A DNA stretch of 64,000 nt from Proteobacteria bacterium 005FR1 (GTDB taxonomy: Bacteria > Pseudomonadota > Gammaproteobacteria > Pseudomonadales > Cellvibrionaceae). This document shows positions 1-8,732 of the stretch, in pieces. The DNA is taken from positions 1,511,637 through 1,575,636 of the forward strand of contig WACF01000001.1 of assembly GCA_026192395.1 (NCBI GenBank), in the 5' to 3' direction. How positions within the stretch are numbered: position 1 is the first letter of the stretch; each line of letters opens with the position of its first letter. Made by a program: the position numbers and the translations under genes. The notes beneath the pieces are model-generated. The model was not told where the DNA came from and searched no databases. It saw only the letters and a program-made list of their open reading frames with translations.

Positions 1-341
1 ATATGTGCCTGGAAGCGGGCCATCACCTCCAGGTATTGCAAAGCAACGCCGAATACGAGCTGATCGACCGCATTCACGATGCCGCCAGCGAGGATGTCAA
101 TTTCATAATCATCAACCCCGCCGCCTTCACCCACACCAGTATCGCCTTGCGCGATGCTCTGCTCGCGGTGGCCATTCCGTTCATTGAAGTTCATCTATCC
201 AACGTGCACGCCCGCGAGGAGTTTCGGCAGCTGTCGTTTCTGTCCGATGTCGCGGAAGGGGTCATCACCGGCCTTGGCCCCATTGGTTACGAACTCGCGC
301 TCAGTGCTGCTTTCGCCAAGCTGTCCAAGCAGGCGGGCTGA
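1..341 (+). CDS. aroQ: 3-dehydroquinate dehydratase, type II (3' part)
   Basis: Cytosolic enzyme of the shikimate pathway that dehydrates 3-dehydroquinate. Only the last 112 residues are in the window and the true start lies to the left; the first in-window Met (position 3) is internal. Family motifs are clear: [30 protein letters not shown] with the catalytic-region His, and a C-terminal [11 protein letters not shown]. The stop lies 3 bases before the prmA start, so the two are probably co-transcribed. In related bacteria aroQ is followed by accB and accC, and these are absent here. Confidence 0.95.
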   Translation, partial: MCLEAGHHLQVLQSNAEYELIDRIHDAASEDVNFIIINPAAFTHTSIALRDALLAVAIPFIEVHLSNVHAREEFRQLSFLSDVAEGVITGLGPIGYELALSAAFAKLSKQAG

Positions 342-344
342 CTG

Positions 345-1229
345 ATGCCCTGGCTGCAGCTGCATATTCATTCCGACCCCGAGAAAGCCGAAGCCATCGA
401 GGACGCGCTGCTCTCTGCCGGGGCCGCGTCGGTAACCTTTCAGGACCGCGCCGACCAGCCGATTCTCGAACCTGCCCTCGGCGAAACTCCCCTCTGGCAA
501 CTGACCCGCATTACCGGTCTGTTCGATGCCGGGGTGGATACCCGTGAGGCGACCTCCACCATTGCCGGCGAACTGGTTTTTCCGCTGCCCGAGCATCACT
601 GGGAGCAGCTCGAGGACAAGGACTGGCAGCGGGAATGGATGCGCGATTACAAGCCGATTCAATGCAGTGAAGACCTCTGGATCTGCCCCAGCTGGCTCGA
701 ACCACCGGACCCCACTGCCACAGTCGTTCAGATGGACCCCGGGCTGGCCTTTGGGACTGGGGATCACCCTTCCACCCTGCTGTGCCTGCAGTGGCTGGCG
801 AAACAGAATGTGCAGGATGCCTCGATCATCGATTACGGCTGCGGCTCCGGGATACTCGGCATCGCCGCACTGCTGCGCGGGGCCAACGAGCTGATCGGGG
901 TGGATATTGATCCCCAAGCACTCATGGCCACCCGCGAGAACTGCCACCGGAACCACATCGATCCGTCTCGCATTTCCGTCTACCTGCCTGATCAAATGCC
1001 GGACGCAACTGCGGATCTGCTCTTTGCCAACATACTGGCGGGACCGCTGGTGGAACTGGCTCCCACGCTCACCCGCCTCACCCGGCCCGGAGGCAAGCTC
1101 TGCATGGCGGGGCTGCTGGAAGCGCAGCGCGAAGCGGTAATCTGTGCCTATGCGGCCGATTTCGACTTTGAACCGCCTCGCCGGCAGGGCGAATGGGTCC
1201 AACTCGCCGCCACCCGCCGCCTCGGCTGA
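345..1229 (+). CDS. prmA: Ribosomal protein L11 methyltransferase
   Basis: SAM-dependent enzyme that methylates ribosomal protein L11. The 294-residue length is normal for the family. The N-terminal substrate-recognition domain is followed by the diagnostic DPGLAFGTGDHPST stretch at about residues 131-144, SAM-binding motif I (IIDYGCGSGI) at 161-170, and the NILAGPL active-site loop. The ATG lies 3 bases after the aroQ stop. Known family; the function is inferred from these motifs and from the position ahead of dusB-fis. Confidence 0.96.
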   Translation: MPWLQLHIHSDPEKAEAIEDALLSAGAASVTFQDRADQPILEPALGETPLWQLTRITGLFDAGVDTREATSTIAGELVFPLPEHHWEQLEDKDWQREWMRDYKPIQCSEDLWICPSWLEPPDPTATVVQMDPGLAFGTGDHPSTLLCLQWLAKQNVQDASIIDYGCGSGILGIAALLRGANELIGVDIDPQALMATRENCHRNHIDPSRISVYLPDQMPDATADLLFANILAGPLVELAPTLTRLTRPGGKLCMAGLLEAQREAVICAYAADFDFEPPRRQGEWVQLAATRRLG

Positions 1230-1253
1230 CCGGCGGCGCCAAGCGCCCGCCGG
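1230..1253 (+). terminator. GC-rich hairpin after prmA
   Basis: Arms CCGGCGG (1230-1236) and CCGCCGG (1247-1253) start directly after the prmA stop. Only a short T stretch follows (ACGTTTA), so this may be a weak terminator or a 3'-end stabiliser. Bases 1254-1416 before the next gene hold no clear motif. Confidence 0.4.
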
Positions 1254-1416
1254 ACGTTTACCGATCGCTTCCAAGTGACTAAACTTGCAAACCAATCAAG
1301 CTTTTACGGCGGCTTTCTCAAGTATCATCTTGGAATTTCTCCCGGTTGGAAGTGCACCCGGCTGCAATTGACGGTCGGGATCAGAACAACAAGCGGCCAA
1401 ACAACGACTCTAACCT

Positions 1417-3066
1417 ATGAACATGATTACCCGCTGCCCCGCCTGCGAAACCTCTTTTCGCATTACGGAAGCCCAGCTCAATACCGCCAAGGGTGCGGTG
1501 CGCTGCGGGTCCTGTCTGCACATCTTCCGGGCGCTGGACAATCTGGTGCAGCCGCGCACTGAGCTCACGTCGGCAAGCACAACACCAGTGGAAAAGCCCG
1601 CGGAAAAACAACCGGCTCCGCTGGCAAAGCCCGCATCCCGGCCGTCCGCCCCGGAAATGCCCCACTTCGAGTACCGTCGTCCTGCGCCCACGAAATTCGC
1701 ACCGCCACGAATGGAGCCCACAGCCGCTGCCCTCGACTCTGCAGCAATTCGGTCTCCCGCCTCCGTAGCCCAAACGGCCAAGCCGCCGGTGGGGCAGAAA
1801 ACCGCAGCGGACTGGGATCGCGAACTCGCCGACTCGGATGACCTCATGATCGCCGCCCCCGACTGGGAACAGAGTCCAGCGGAAGAAGACTTCGATTCAG
1901 AGGAAGAAAACGAAAACCGCTTGCGCTTCGATCAGGCCGCCATCGACGAGGACGACGATAGCGCAGCGGGGCTTGGAACCGAGGATATACTGATCAGCGA
2001 TGAGATGACTCTGGAGGACGAAACCTTCGCGGATACCGGTACCTCCCCCGCCGCTGACTTTGGGGACGAGAACTTCCTCGCACTGGATAGCTGGAAAACT
2101 ACCGAGACTTCGCTGTTCGATCGCGGACCTCGAACTCCGAAGCGCTCAGACGACTACGACGAAGATTTCGACCCGGACGAATCCTGGGCAATGGATCTCC
2201 TTGAAGAGGAGGAAGAGGGAGAAGAGCTCAGTACGGCCCCAGCCTCTCAGCCTCAGGCCCTCCAGGCGCAGTCGCCGGTCTCCGATGATCGCGAACCGGT
2301 CCCTGAAGAGACTGACGAGCACGAGGACTATTTCGATTACACTCCGGAGAAAACCGGCAGCTTTACCGCAATTGCCGAAGAGAGCGGATACGTCCCGCAA
2401 CCCGAACAAGCGCGTGAACAGCAGTCGCCCATCTGGGACGATGAGGCGGACTATTCGGATGAAGAAGAGCAGCCCCCTCTGCACGCCCGCGATGACAGCG
2501 ATCCGGATTACGACCTCTTCGAAAGCAGAACATCGCTGCTCAACCGGATCGAACCGGAGCCGGTCGAGTTCGCAATCGCTCAGAGTCGGGATTGGCGAAA
2601 AACACTATTGTGGGGCAGTCTGTCTTTAGCGGGCATGTTGATGCTGATCGGGCAAGTGGCTTGGCTGCAGTTCGACCAGCTGAGCAGACAACAACCCTAT
2701 CGCGATCTCTACGCCGCGGTCTGCCCGCTTATCGGTTGCAAGCTGCCCTCATTGGCGGCTCCGGATCTCATTCGAACCTCCAATCTGGTAGTACGTTCGC
2801 ATCCTCAGGCCGAGGGGGCACTGATGGTGGATACGATTCTTCTGAACCGGGCATCGTTCGAGCAACCTTTCCCGGACCTGGTGCTTACCTTCAGTAACAT
2901 TCACGGCCAGACTCTGGCGGCCCGCCGCTTTACACCCAGCGAATACCTGGCGGGTGAACTCGCCGGGCAAACCCGCATGCCCAGCAATCAGCCGATTCAC
3001 CTATCCCTGGAGATCGTCGATCCGGGTCCCGACGCGGTGAACTACAGCGCGTACATTCCGCAATAA
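1417..3066 (+). CDS. MJ0042-type zinc-ribbon / DUF3426 membrane protein
   Basis: A 549-residue protein with three parts. Residues 1-40 form an MJ0042-type zinc ribbon with cysteine pairs C7/C10 and C30/C33. Residues 45-390 form a long, very acidic, Pro-rich linker that looks disordered. A single transmembrane helix lies near 394-417 (TLLWGSLSLAGMLMLIGQ), followed by a C-terminal DUF3426 domain that resembles a periplasmic immunoglobulin-like fold. The topology suggests a cytosolic zinc finger anchored in the inner membrane. The same family occupies this place between prmA and dusB in pseudomonads; its function is not established. The linker is longer than in versions I know. Confidence 0.85.
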   Translation: MNMITRCPACETSFRITEAQLNTAKGAVRCGSCLHIFRALDNLVQPRTELTSASTTPVEKPAEKQPAPLAKPASRPSAPEMPHFEYRRPAPTKFAPPRMEPTAAALDSAAIRSPASVAQTAKPPVGQKTAADWDRELADSDDLMIAAPDWEQSPAEEDFDSEEENENRLRFDQAAIDEDDDSAAGLGTEDILISDEMTLEDETFADTGTSPAADFGDENFLALDSWKTTETSLFDRGPRTPKRSDDYDEDFDPDESWAMDLLEEEEEGEELSTAPASQPQALQAQSPVSDDREPVPEETDEHEDYFDYTPEKTGSFTAIAEESGYVPQPEQAREQQSPIWDDEADYSDEEEQPPLHARDDSDPDYDLFESRTSLLNRIEPEPVEFAIAQSRDWRKTLLWGSLSLAGMLMLIGQVAWLQFDQLSRQQPYRDLYAAVCPLIGCKLPSLAAPDLIRTSNLVVRSHPQAEGALMVDTILLNRASFEQPFPDLVLTFSNIHGQTLAARRFTPSEYLAGELAGQTRMPSNQPIHLSLEIVDPGPDAVNYSAYIPQ

Positions 3067-3448
3067 GGGGCTACTGCCCTGCGAAAACCTTCCTTTTGCC
3101 ATTCATCCTTTCGTCGATGATGCGAATGTGCGCTCACTTACCTGCAAGCGCGCGTGATTGTTGACGATGCGTTGTTTGTTCACAAAACGCGTCCAATTTT
3201 CGACTACGACAAGGAATGTTAAATACGTTTATAAATTGGGCGGTTTGTGCAAAATCCACTTTTCCCTGCGGGGCTCGTGACGGTATCATAGGCGCCCTTT
3301 TTCGGCGCTCGATTGCAGCCGGCTTGCAACCGCACAGTCACTGACGTCAACGGTTCAGGAAAGAAGAGCTGCAACAAGATCATCCAAGACGATCATCTGA
3401 AATCATCTTTTTGCGGACCGAACAGGTCATCGAAGTTGGGGTAGTCTT
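3067..3448 (+). promoter_or_regulatory. dusB-fis upstream region with a Fis-like site
   Basis: A 382-base gap without a credible gene. An AT-rich part (3186-3265) contains GTTTATAAATTGGGC (3227-3241), a good match to the degenerate 15-bp Fis consensus with the key G and C at its ends. A TATCAT (3284-3289) followed by a GC-rich stretch (AGGCGCCC) looks like a -10 with the GC-rich discriminator of stringently controlled promoters; the -35 is poor. In E. coli the dusB-fis promoter is Fis-autoregulated and growth-rate controlled. Assignment here is by inference. Confidence 0.4.
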
Positions 3449-4537
3449 TTGTTTCACATCGGCCCATTCAGGATAGAAAAACCTGTACTCCTTGCGCCGA
3501 TGGCAGGGGTATCTGACGCACCCTATCGAAGTATCTGTCAGCAACTGGGAGCAGGCCTGACCACCTCGGAAATGCTGACCGCCGATACCCGGCTCTGGCA
3601 AAGCCGAAAATCCAGCTTGCGCCTGGTTGATGACCGCCCCGTTCCGCTTAGCCATACAAACGATTCAAGTCAGCCGTCTGCTCCACGGAGCATTCAGATC
3701 GCAGGCAGTGATCCGTCCAGCATGGCGGACGCAGCAAGAGCGGCGGTCGACAATGGTGCACAGCTCGTGGACATCAACATGGGCTGCCCAGCAAAAAAAG
3801 TGTGTAACAAGGCCGCGGGCTCGGCATTGCTGAGGGATGAAGCGCTCGTCGCGGAGATACTTAAGTCGGTAGTTGCGGCGGTTACCGTGCCGGTGACCCT
3901 GAAGATTCGCACGGGATGGTGTCCCGAGAGTCGCAACGGAATCCGTATCGCGGAAATCGCCGAGCAAGCGGGCATTCAGGCCCTGGCGGTGCACGGCCGC
4001 ACTCGCGCCTGTCGCTTCGCCGGCGAAGTGGAATACGAGACGATCGCGGCCATTGTCAACGCGGTCAGCATACCGATCATCGCCAACGGCGACATCGACT
4101 CACCGCGAAAAGCGGCCAGCGTGCTCAAACTCACCGGCGCCGCTGCGGTAATGATCGGCCGTGCAGCTCAAGGACAGCCCTGGCTATTCAGCGCTACAGA
4201 ACACTACCTCCGAACCGGAGAGGCGCTGCCACCGCCATCGCTGAAAACGGTGGCGGCGATTATCGGCGATCATCTGAGCGCCTTGCACGAATTCTACGGC
4301 GACTATATGGGCGTGCGGATCGCCCGCAAGCACCTGAAGTGGTACCTGCATAAACTGGTAGGCCGCTTGCATGAAGAAGCCGACGACAGGGAAGGACGAA
4401 CGACAACACGGGATTTGGGGACCACCCTGGAAGAAGACCTGCAGATTTTTAACAAGATCAACTCACCTGACCTACAGCATGCCTTCGTTCAACAGATTTT
4501 TGAACGGCTAATAACTAAAGAGGATATTGCAGCATGA
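3449..4537 (+). CDS. dusB: tRNA-dihydrouridine synthase B
   Basis: FMN-dependent enzyme that reduces uridine to dihydrouridine in the tRNA D-loop. A TIM-barrel with APMAG at residues 16-20, catalytic Cys113 in INMGCPAKK, and an FMN-site region ANGDIDSP. The 362-residue length is slightly above the usual ~330, with extra residues around 60-80. The start is a TTG placed just before the conserved [12 protein letters not shown] stretch. It overlaps fis by four bases (ATGA), the classic dusB-fis operon. Confidence 0.96.
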   Translation: MFHIGPFRIEKPVLLAPMAGVSDAPYRSICQQLGAGLTTSEMLTADTRLWQSRKSSLRLVDDRPVPLSHTNDSSQPSAPRSIQIAGSDPSSMADAARAAVDNGAQLVDINMGCPAKKVCNKAAGSALLRDEALVAEILKSVVAAVTVPVTLKIRTGWCPESRNGIRIAEIAEQAGIQALAVHGRTRACRFAGEVEYETIAAIVNAVSIPIIANGDIDSPRKAASVLKLTGAAAVMIGRAAQGQPWLFSATEHYLRTGEALPPPSLKTVAAIIGDHLSALHEFYGDYMGVRIARKHLKWYLHKLVGRLHEEADDREGRTTTRDLGTTLEEDLQIFNKINSPDLQHAFVQQIFERLITKEDIAA

Positions 4538-4857
4538 ACTCAGCAGATACGCTCATGGCAGAAGCACCCGTGGAAGCACCCGTGGAAGTATGTTCTTCAA
4601 ACGTCACTGCGTTTTCCAGCATTAGCCAGAATCAGTCGCTGCGCGACTGCGTAGAACAATCGATGGATAACTATTTCAGACATCTGGATGGCCAGCCGGT
4701 AACTGATGTTTACGAGATGGTTTTGGCTGAAGTGGAAGCGCCGATGCTCGAAATCGTGATGAAACATACCCGCCACAATCAAACCAAGGCTGCCCAGGTT
4801 CTGGGGCTCAACCGCGGCACCTTGCGCAAGAAGCTCAAGCAATACGGTTTGCTCTAA
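4534..4857 (+). CDS. fis: DNA-binding protein Fis
   Basis: Nucleoid-associated factor that bends DNA and modulates transcription, replication and recombination. It has 107 residues against 98 in E. coli; the extra length is N-terminal. The C-terminal helix-turn-helix (about residues 81-105, [22 protein letters not shown]) is highly conserved. Near the start a 12-base unit GAAGCACCCGTG occurs twice in tandem (4561-4584), adding an EAPV repeat to the N-terminus. Translationally coupled to dusB by the ATGA overlap. Confidence 0.97.
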   Translation: MNSADTLMAEAPVEAPVEVCSSNVTAFSSISQNQSLRDCVEQSMDNYFRHLDGQPVTDVYEMVLAEVEAPMLEIVMKHTRHNQTKAAQVLGLNRGTLRKKLKQYGLL

Positions 4858-4935
4858 TAGCACAACGGCTGTCGGGCCGACGTGTATATGTGACTGTAAG
4901 TACCAGCTGCAAAGAATCTAGCTCCGCCCTCATCG

Positions 4936-4974
4936 AACAGCAGCAACAATGGAAAAACCGTTGTTGCTGCTGTT
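4936..4974 (+). terminator. Long hairpin terminator after fis
   Basis: Arms 4936-4952 and 4958-4974 pair over 17 bases (one G-U), around an AAAAA loop; TTTAG overlaps the end. This closes the dusB-fis transcript. It also argues against the upstream in-frame ATG at 4949 as the purH start, since that codon lies inside the stem. Confidence 0.8.
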
Positions 4975-5047
4975 TAGTTATTGCAGTCCATTCGGATCAT
5001 CTCACCGCCCCTATCACTGGAACTCACTCTTTACTGGAATTAGACCC

Positions 5048-6631
5048 ATGACAACTCCCAGCGGCTTAGTAAAAATCCGCCGAGCACTGATCAGCGTTTC
5101 CGACAAAAGCAATCTGGTGGAATTTGCCCGCGCCCTTCACCAGCGCGGAGTGGAAATTCTTTCCACCGGCGGCACCTTCAAACTGCTGCGGGACCAGGGA
5201 ATTCCAGCCACTGAGGTGGCGGACTATACGGGCTTCCCCGAGATGATGGACGGTCGGGTCAAAACCCTGCATCCCAAAGTTCACGGCGGCATTCTCGGTC
5301 GACGCGGCACTGACGATGCGGTCATGGCCGAACACGGGATTCAGCCCATCGACATGGTCGTGGTGAACCTCTATCCCTTCGAACAAACGGTCGCCAAGCC
5401 CGACTGCACACTCGAAGATGCCATCGAAAACATTGACATCGGCGGCCCCACCATGGTGCGCGCCGCAGCCAAGAATCACAAGGATGTGGCGATCGTGGTA
5501 AACCCCGACAGCTATTCAGAGCTGATCGCCACCATGGAAGCCAACGATGGCTGCCTCTCGCTGGAACAACGTTTCGACCTCGCGATTCAGGCCTACGAAC
5601 ACACCGCCGCCTACGACGGCGCTATTGCGAACTACTTCGGCTGCCGGGTTCCCGGCGGCAGCGAGCAATTCCCCCGCACCTGGAACCTTCAGTTCAACAA
5701 GTCCCAGGAGTTGCGCTACGGCGAAAACCCCCACCAGCGATCCAGCTTCTACGTGGAAAGCGGCGCGGATAAAGAAGCTTCCATCTCCACCGCCAAGCAG
5801 CTGCATGGCAAAGAGCTTTCGTACAACAACATCGCTGACACCGATGCGGCGCTGGAAACAGTCAAGCAGTTCGACGCTCCGGCCTGCGTGATCGTCAAAC
5901 ACGCCAACCCTTGCGGAGTTGCCACCGGCAAGGACATCCACCAGGCCTACGGACTGGCTTTCGCCACCGACCCTGAATCCGCGTTCGGCGGCATTCTCGC
6001 TTTCAATCGCGAATTCGACGAAGCCACCGCAAAGGCGATCGCCGATCGCGGTCATTTCGTGGAAGTGATTATTGCACCCACTGTCAGCGAAAAAGCACTG
6101 GCAATCACCGCCCAGAAGAAGAATGTTCGCGTACTGAGCTGTGGACAGTGGCAGGCGAGCAGTGGCGGCTTCGACTACAAGCGAGTCAACGGCGGACTGC
6201 TGGTACAGGACCGCGATCTCGGCATGGTCAGCGCCAATGATCTGAAAGTCGTCACCAAACGTCAGCCAAGCCAAGAGGAAATTGCCGACCTGCTGTTCGC
6301 CTGGAAGGTGGCCAAGTTTGTAAAATCCAACGCGATCGTTTACGCGAAAAATCAGCAGACTATCGGGGTCGGTGCCGGCCAGATGAGCCGAGTTAACTCC
6401 GCGCGGATCGCGGCAATCAAAGCCGAGCACGCCGGCCTGGAAGTAAAAGGATCCGTAATGGCTTCCGATGCATTCTTCCCCTTTCGCGACGGCATCGATA
6501 ATGCTGCCAAGGTGGGCATAAGCTGCGTGATTCAACCGGGCGGTTCGGTTCGCGATGACGAGGTGATCGCCGCAGCTGACAAGCATGGGATGGCCATGGT
6601 GTTTACCGGAATGCGTCATTTCAGGCATTGA
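5048..6631 (+). CDS. purH: Bifunctional AICAR transformylase / IMP cyclohydrolase
   Basis: Catalyses the last two steps of de novo IMP synthesis. 527 residues from the chosen ATG, the normal family length. The N-terminal MGS-like cyclohydrolase domain begins [17 protein letters not shown] and contains [13 protein letters not shown] (about 69-80). The C-terminal transformylase domain shows [18 protein letters not shown] and [14 protein letters not shown] longer frame opens at 4949, but it begins inside the fis terminator and lacks homology before 5048. purD follows 160 bases downstream. Confidence 0.97.
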   Translation: MTTPSGLVKIRRALISVSDKSNLVEFARALHQRGVEILSTGGTFKLLRDQGIPATEVADYTGFPEMMDGRVKTLHPKVHGGILGRRGTDDAVMAEHGIQPIDMVVVNLYPFEQTVAKPDCTLEDAIENIDIGGPTMVRAAAKNHKDVAIVVNPDSYSELIATMEANDGCLSLEQRFDLAIQAYEHTAAYDGAIANYFGCRVPGGSEQFPRTWNLQFNKSQELRYGENPHQRSSFYVESGADKEASISTAKQLHGKELSYNNIADTDAALETVKQFDAPACVIVKHANPCGVATGKDIHQAYGLAFATDPESAFGGILAFNREFDEATAKAIADRGHFVEVIIAPTVSEKALAITAQKKNVRVLSCGQWQASSGGFDYKRVNGGLLVQDRDLGMVSANDLKVVTKRQPSQEEIADLLFAWKVAKFVKSNAIVYAKNQQTIGVGAGQMSRVNSARIAAIKAEHAGLEVKGSVMASDAFFPFRDGIDNAAKVGISCVIQPGGSVRDDEVIAAADKHGMAMVFTGMRHFRH

Positions 6632-6791
6632 TGGCGAGGGAGGCGTGAGACGGTTTCCGCCGACTTGCGACTCTTCGTCAACAGGTCAGATCGAAATGAA
6701 AGCTGAGGGAGTGCACTGAGCTCTGCGTGACTGGGCGCATTGCGATATCCGTTTTGATGAGCAATTCGAAGAAATGTCCAAGGTAAACAGC

Positions 6792-8087
6792 ATGAACATA
6801 CTGGTTGTGGGGAGCGGCGGACGCGAGCACGCGATTGCCTGGAAATGTGCTCAAAGCGAGCGGGTGGAGAAGGTTTTCGTCGCACCCGGTAACGCGGGTA
6901 CAGCACTCGACGAGCGACTTGAAAACGTCGCGATCGATGCGATGGACTTTGCCGCGCTCGCGGAGTTTGCGTCGTCGAACGATGTGGGACTTACCATCAT
7001 TGGACCCGAAGCGCCGCTGGTCGCCGGTGTGGTCGACTATTTCCGTAAGCGTCAACTGCCCTGCTTCGGCCCCAGCGAGGGTGCAGCCCAGCTGGAAGGT
7101 TCAAAAGCGTTTACCAAGGATTTCCTGGCTCGCCACAAGATTCCCACTGCCGAATACCAGAACTTTACCGATCTCGACCGGGCACTTGCCTACATCGACG
7201 AGAAGGGCGCACCCATTGTCGTAAAAGCCGACGGCCTGGCCGCCGGCAAAGGCGTGATCGTCGCGGAAACAGCGGAGCAAGCTAAAGACGCAGTAAGAGA
7301 CATGCTCTCCGGGAATGCCTTTGGTGAAGCCGGTTGTCGTGTCGTTATCGAAGAATTTCTCGAGGGCGAGGAAGCGAGTTTCATCGTGGTTGCCGATGGC
7401 GAGCACATCCTGCCGATGGCGACCAGCCAGGACCACAAGCGCGTTGGCAACGGTGATACCGGACCGAACACAGGCGGCATGGGCGCCTACTCGCCGGCTC
7501 CCGTGGTCACTGACTCGGTCCACGAGCGGATCATGAATGAAGTGATCATCCCCACCGTCAGGGGAATGGCCGCGGAAGGCAATCCCTTCACCGGCTTCCT
7601 CTACGCTGGCCTGATGATCGCCGCCGATGGCAGCCCTAAAGTCATCGAATACAACTGCCGCCTTGGTGACCCGGAAACCCAGCCGATTCTGATGCGCTTG
7701 CGCACTGATCTAGTGGACATCTGCGAAGCAGCGGTAAGCGGCGACCTGGATCGCATCAGTTCCGACTGGGACCCTCGTCCAGCGGTTGGCGTGGTGCTGG
7801 CGGCGGGAGGTTATCCAGGTGACTACAGCAAAGGTGATGTGATCAGCGGCCTGCCGGACACCGAAGTCGCTGGTGAAAAGGTCTTTCACGCCGGTACTCG
7901 CCAAACCGCTAACGGCGTCGTCACCAACGGCGGTCGCGTGCTCTGTGTAACCGCGCTCGGCGGCACGGTGACCGACGCCCGCGATCGCGCCTACCGACTG
8001 GCCAATGCCATTAGCTGGGAAGGTTGCTATAAGCGCGACGATATCGCCTACCGCGCCATCGCCCGGGAATCCGGCACCACGCTGTAA
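6792..8087 (+). CDS. purD: Phosphoribosylamine-glycine ligase
   Basis: ATP-grasp enzyme that makes GAR in purine synthesis. 431 residues from ATG 6792, chosen over an in-frame ATG at 6774 because the family begins MNxLVxGxGGREHA and an AAGG ribosome site precedes 6792. Visible motifs: GSGGREHAIAWK at the N-terminus, the ATP-grasp loop VKADGLAAGKGVIVA, GPNTGGMGAYSP, and EYNCRLGDPETQP with metal ligands. Gene order fis-purH-purD matches pseudomonads. Confidence 0.97.
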   Translation: MNILVVGSGGREHAIAWKCAQSERVEKVFVAPGNAGTALDERLENVAIDAMDFAALAEFASSNDVGLTIIGPEAPLVAGVVDYFRKRQLPCFGPSEGAAQLEGSKAFTKDFLARHKIPTAEYQNFTDLDRALAYIDEKGAPIVVKADGLAAGKGVIVAETAEQAKDAVRDMLSGNAFGEAGCRVVIEEFLEGEEASFIVVADGEHILPMATSQDHKRVGNGDTGPNTGGMGAYSPAPVVTDSVHERIMNEVIIPTVRGMAAEGNPFTGFLYAGLMIAADGSPKVIEYNCRLGDPETQPILMRLRTDLVDICEAAVSGDLDRISSDWDPRPAVGVVLAAGGYPGDYSKGDVISGLPDTEVAGEKVFHAGTRQTANGVVTNGGRVLCVTALGGTVTDARDRAYRLANAISWEGCYKRDDIAYRAIARESGTTL

Positions 8088-8219
8088 GATTTACACTCAT
8101 GAGGCGCGCCACGATGGGCGCCCATGCCTGCCTCTCTACTTCGCTTTCCGACTCTGCTGTGCGCGGCATATTTGTTGCGTTATCAAGGCGCAAACCTTTG
8201 CGCATCTTGAGGTGAAGAG

Positions 8220-8720
8220 ATGAAAGGAAAGCAGCTTCTGTTCCTCGCCCCCAATCTCGAAAAAGCAAAACTGATCATCACCGACCTGCGGGAAGCGGGT
8301 TACGAGGATGACCAGATCAACGTAATCGCCAACGACCAGATTCCGCTCGAGGATGTGCCTCAGTCCGACCTCCGCCACGGCTCTGACCTGATGAACGCCG
8401 CCAAGCGAGGCGCCGCCACCGGCGGCACTGTCGGTGCATTGGCCGGCCTGCTTTTCGTCGCTTTCCCTCCCGCCGGCATGGCGCTTGGCGGTGCTGCAAT
8501 CCTGGGAGGAGCCGCCGCCGGCGCCGGTTTTGGCGTGTGGGCAAGCACCCTGATCGGCGTCAGCGTGCCGAATACTGAAATCAAGGAATATCAGGAGGCA
8601 ATCGATCGCGGCGAGATCCTCATCGTGATCGATGCGATCGATCACGATGAAGTGGAACGGGTGAAAGGCATCGTTTACGACCACCACCCCGATGCGGTGA
8701 TTCGCACCGGAGAGAAGTAG
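8220..8720 (+). CDS. DUF1269-family glycine-zipper protein
   Basis: A 166-residue protein. It has a soluble alpha/beta N-terminal part (LLFLAPNLEKAKLIITDL), a central Gly/Ala-rich hydrophobic stretch at about residues 60-110 with many GxxxG steps, and a C-terminal soluble part with VPNTEIKEYQEAIDRGEILIVID. The layout and the SVPN...RGEI motif fit DUF1269, small membrane-associated proteins of unknown function often linked to stress. It ends 12 bases before the convergent ATPase gene. An upstream ribosome site (GGTGAAGAG) supports the ATG. Confidence 0.75.
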   Translation: MKGKQLLFLAPNLEKAKLIITDLREAGYEDDQINVIANDQIPLEDVPQSDLRHGSDLMNAAKRGAATGGTVGALAGLLFVAFPPAGMALGGAAILGGAAAGAGFGVWASTLIGVSVPNTEIKEYQEAIDRGEILIVIDAIDHDEVERVKGIVYDHHPDAVIRTGEK

Positions 8721-8732
8721 GTCGTAGGGCAA

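Noticed and set aside
195-1295. Open frame of 366 codons on the minus strand
   Set aside because: Antisense to aroQ and prmA, with no recognisable motifs.
5516-6628. Open frame of 370 codons on the minus strand
   Set aside because: Antisense to the purH transformylase domain, which is clearly conserved.
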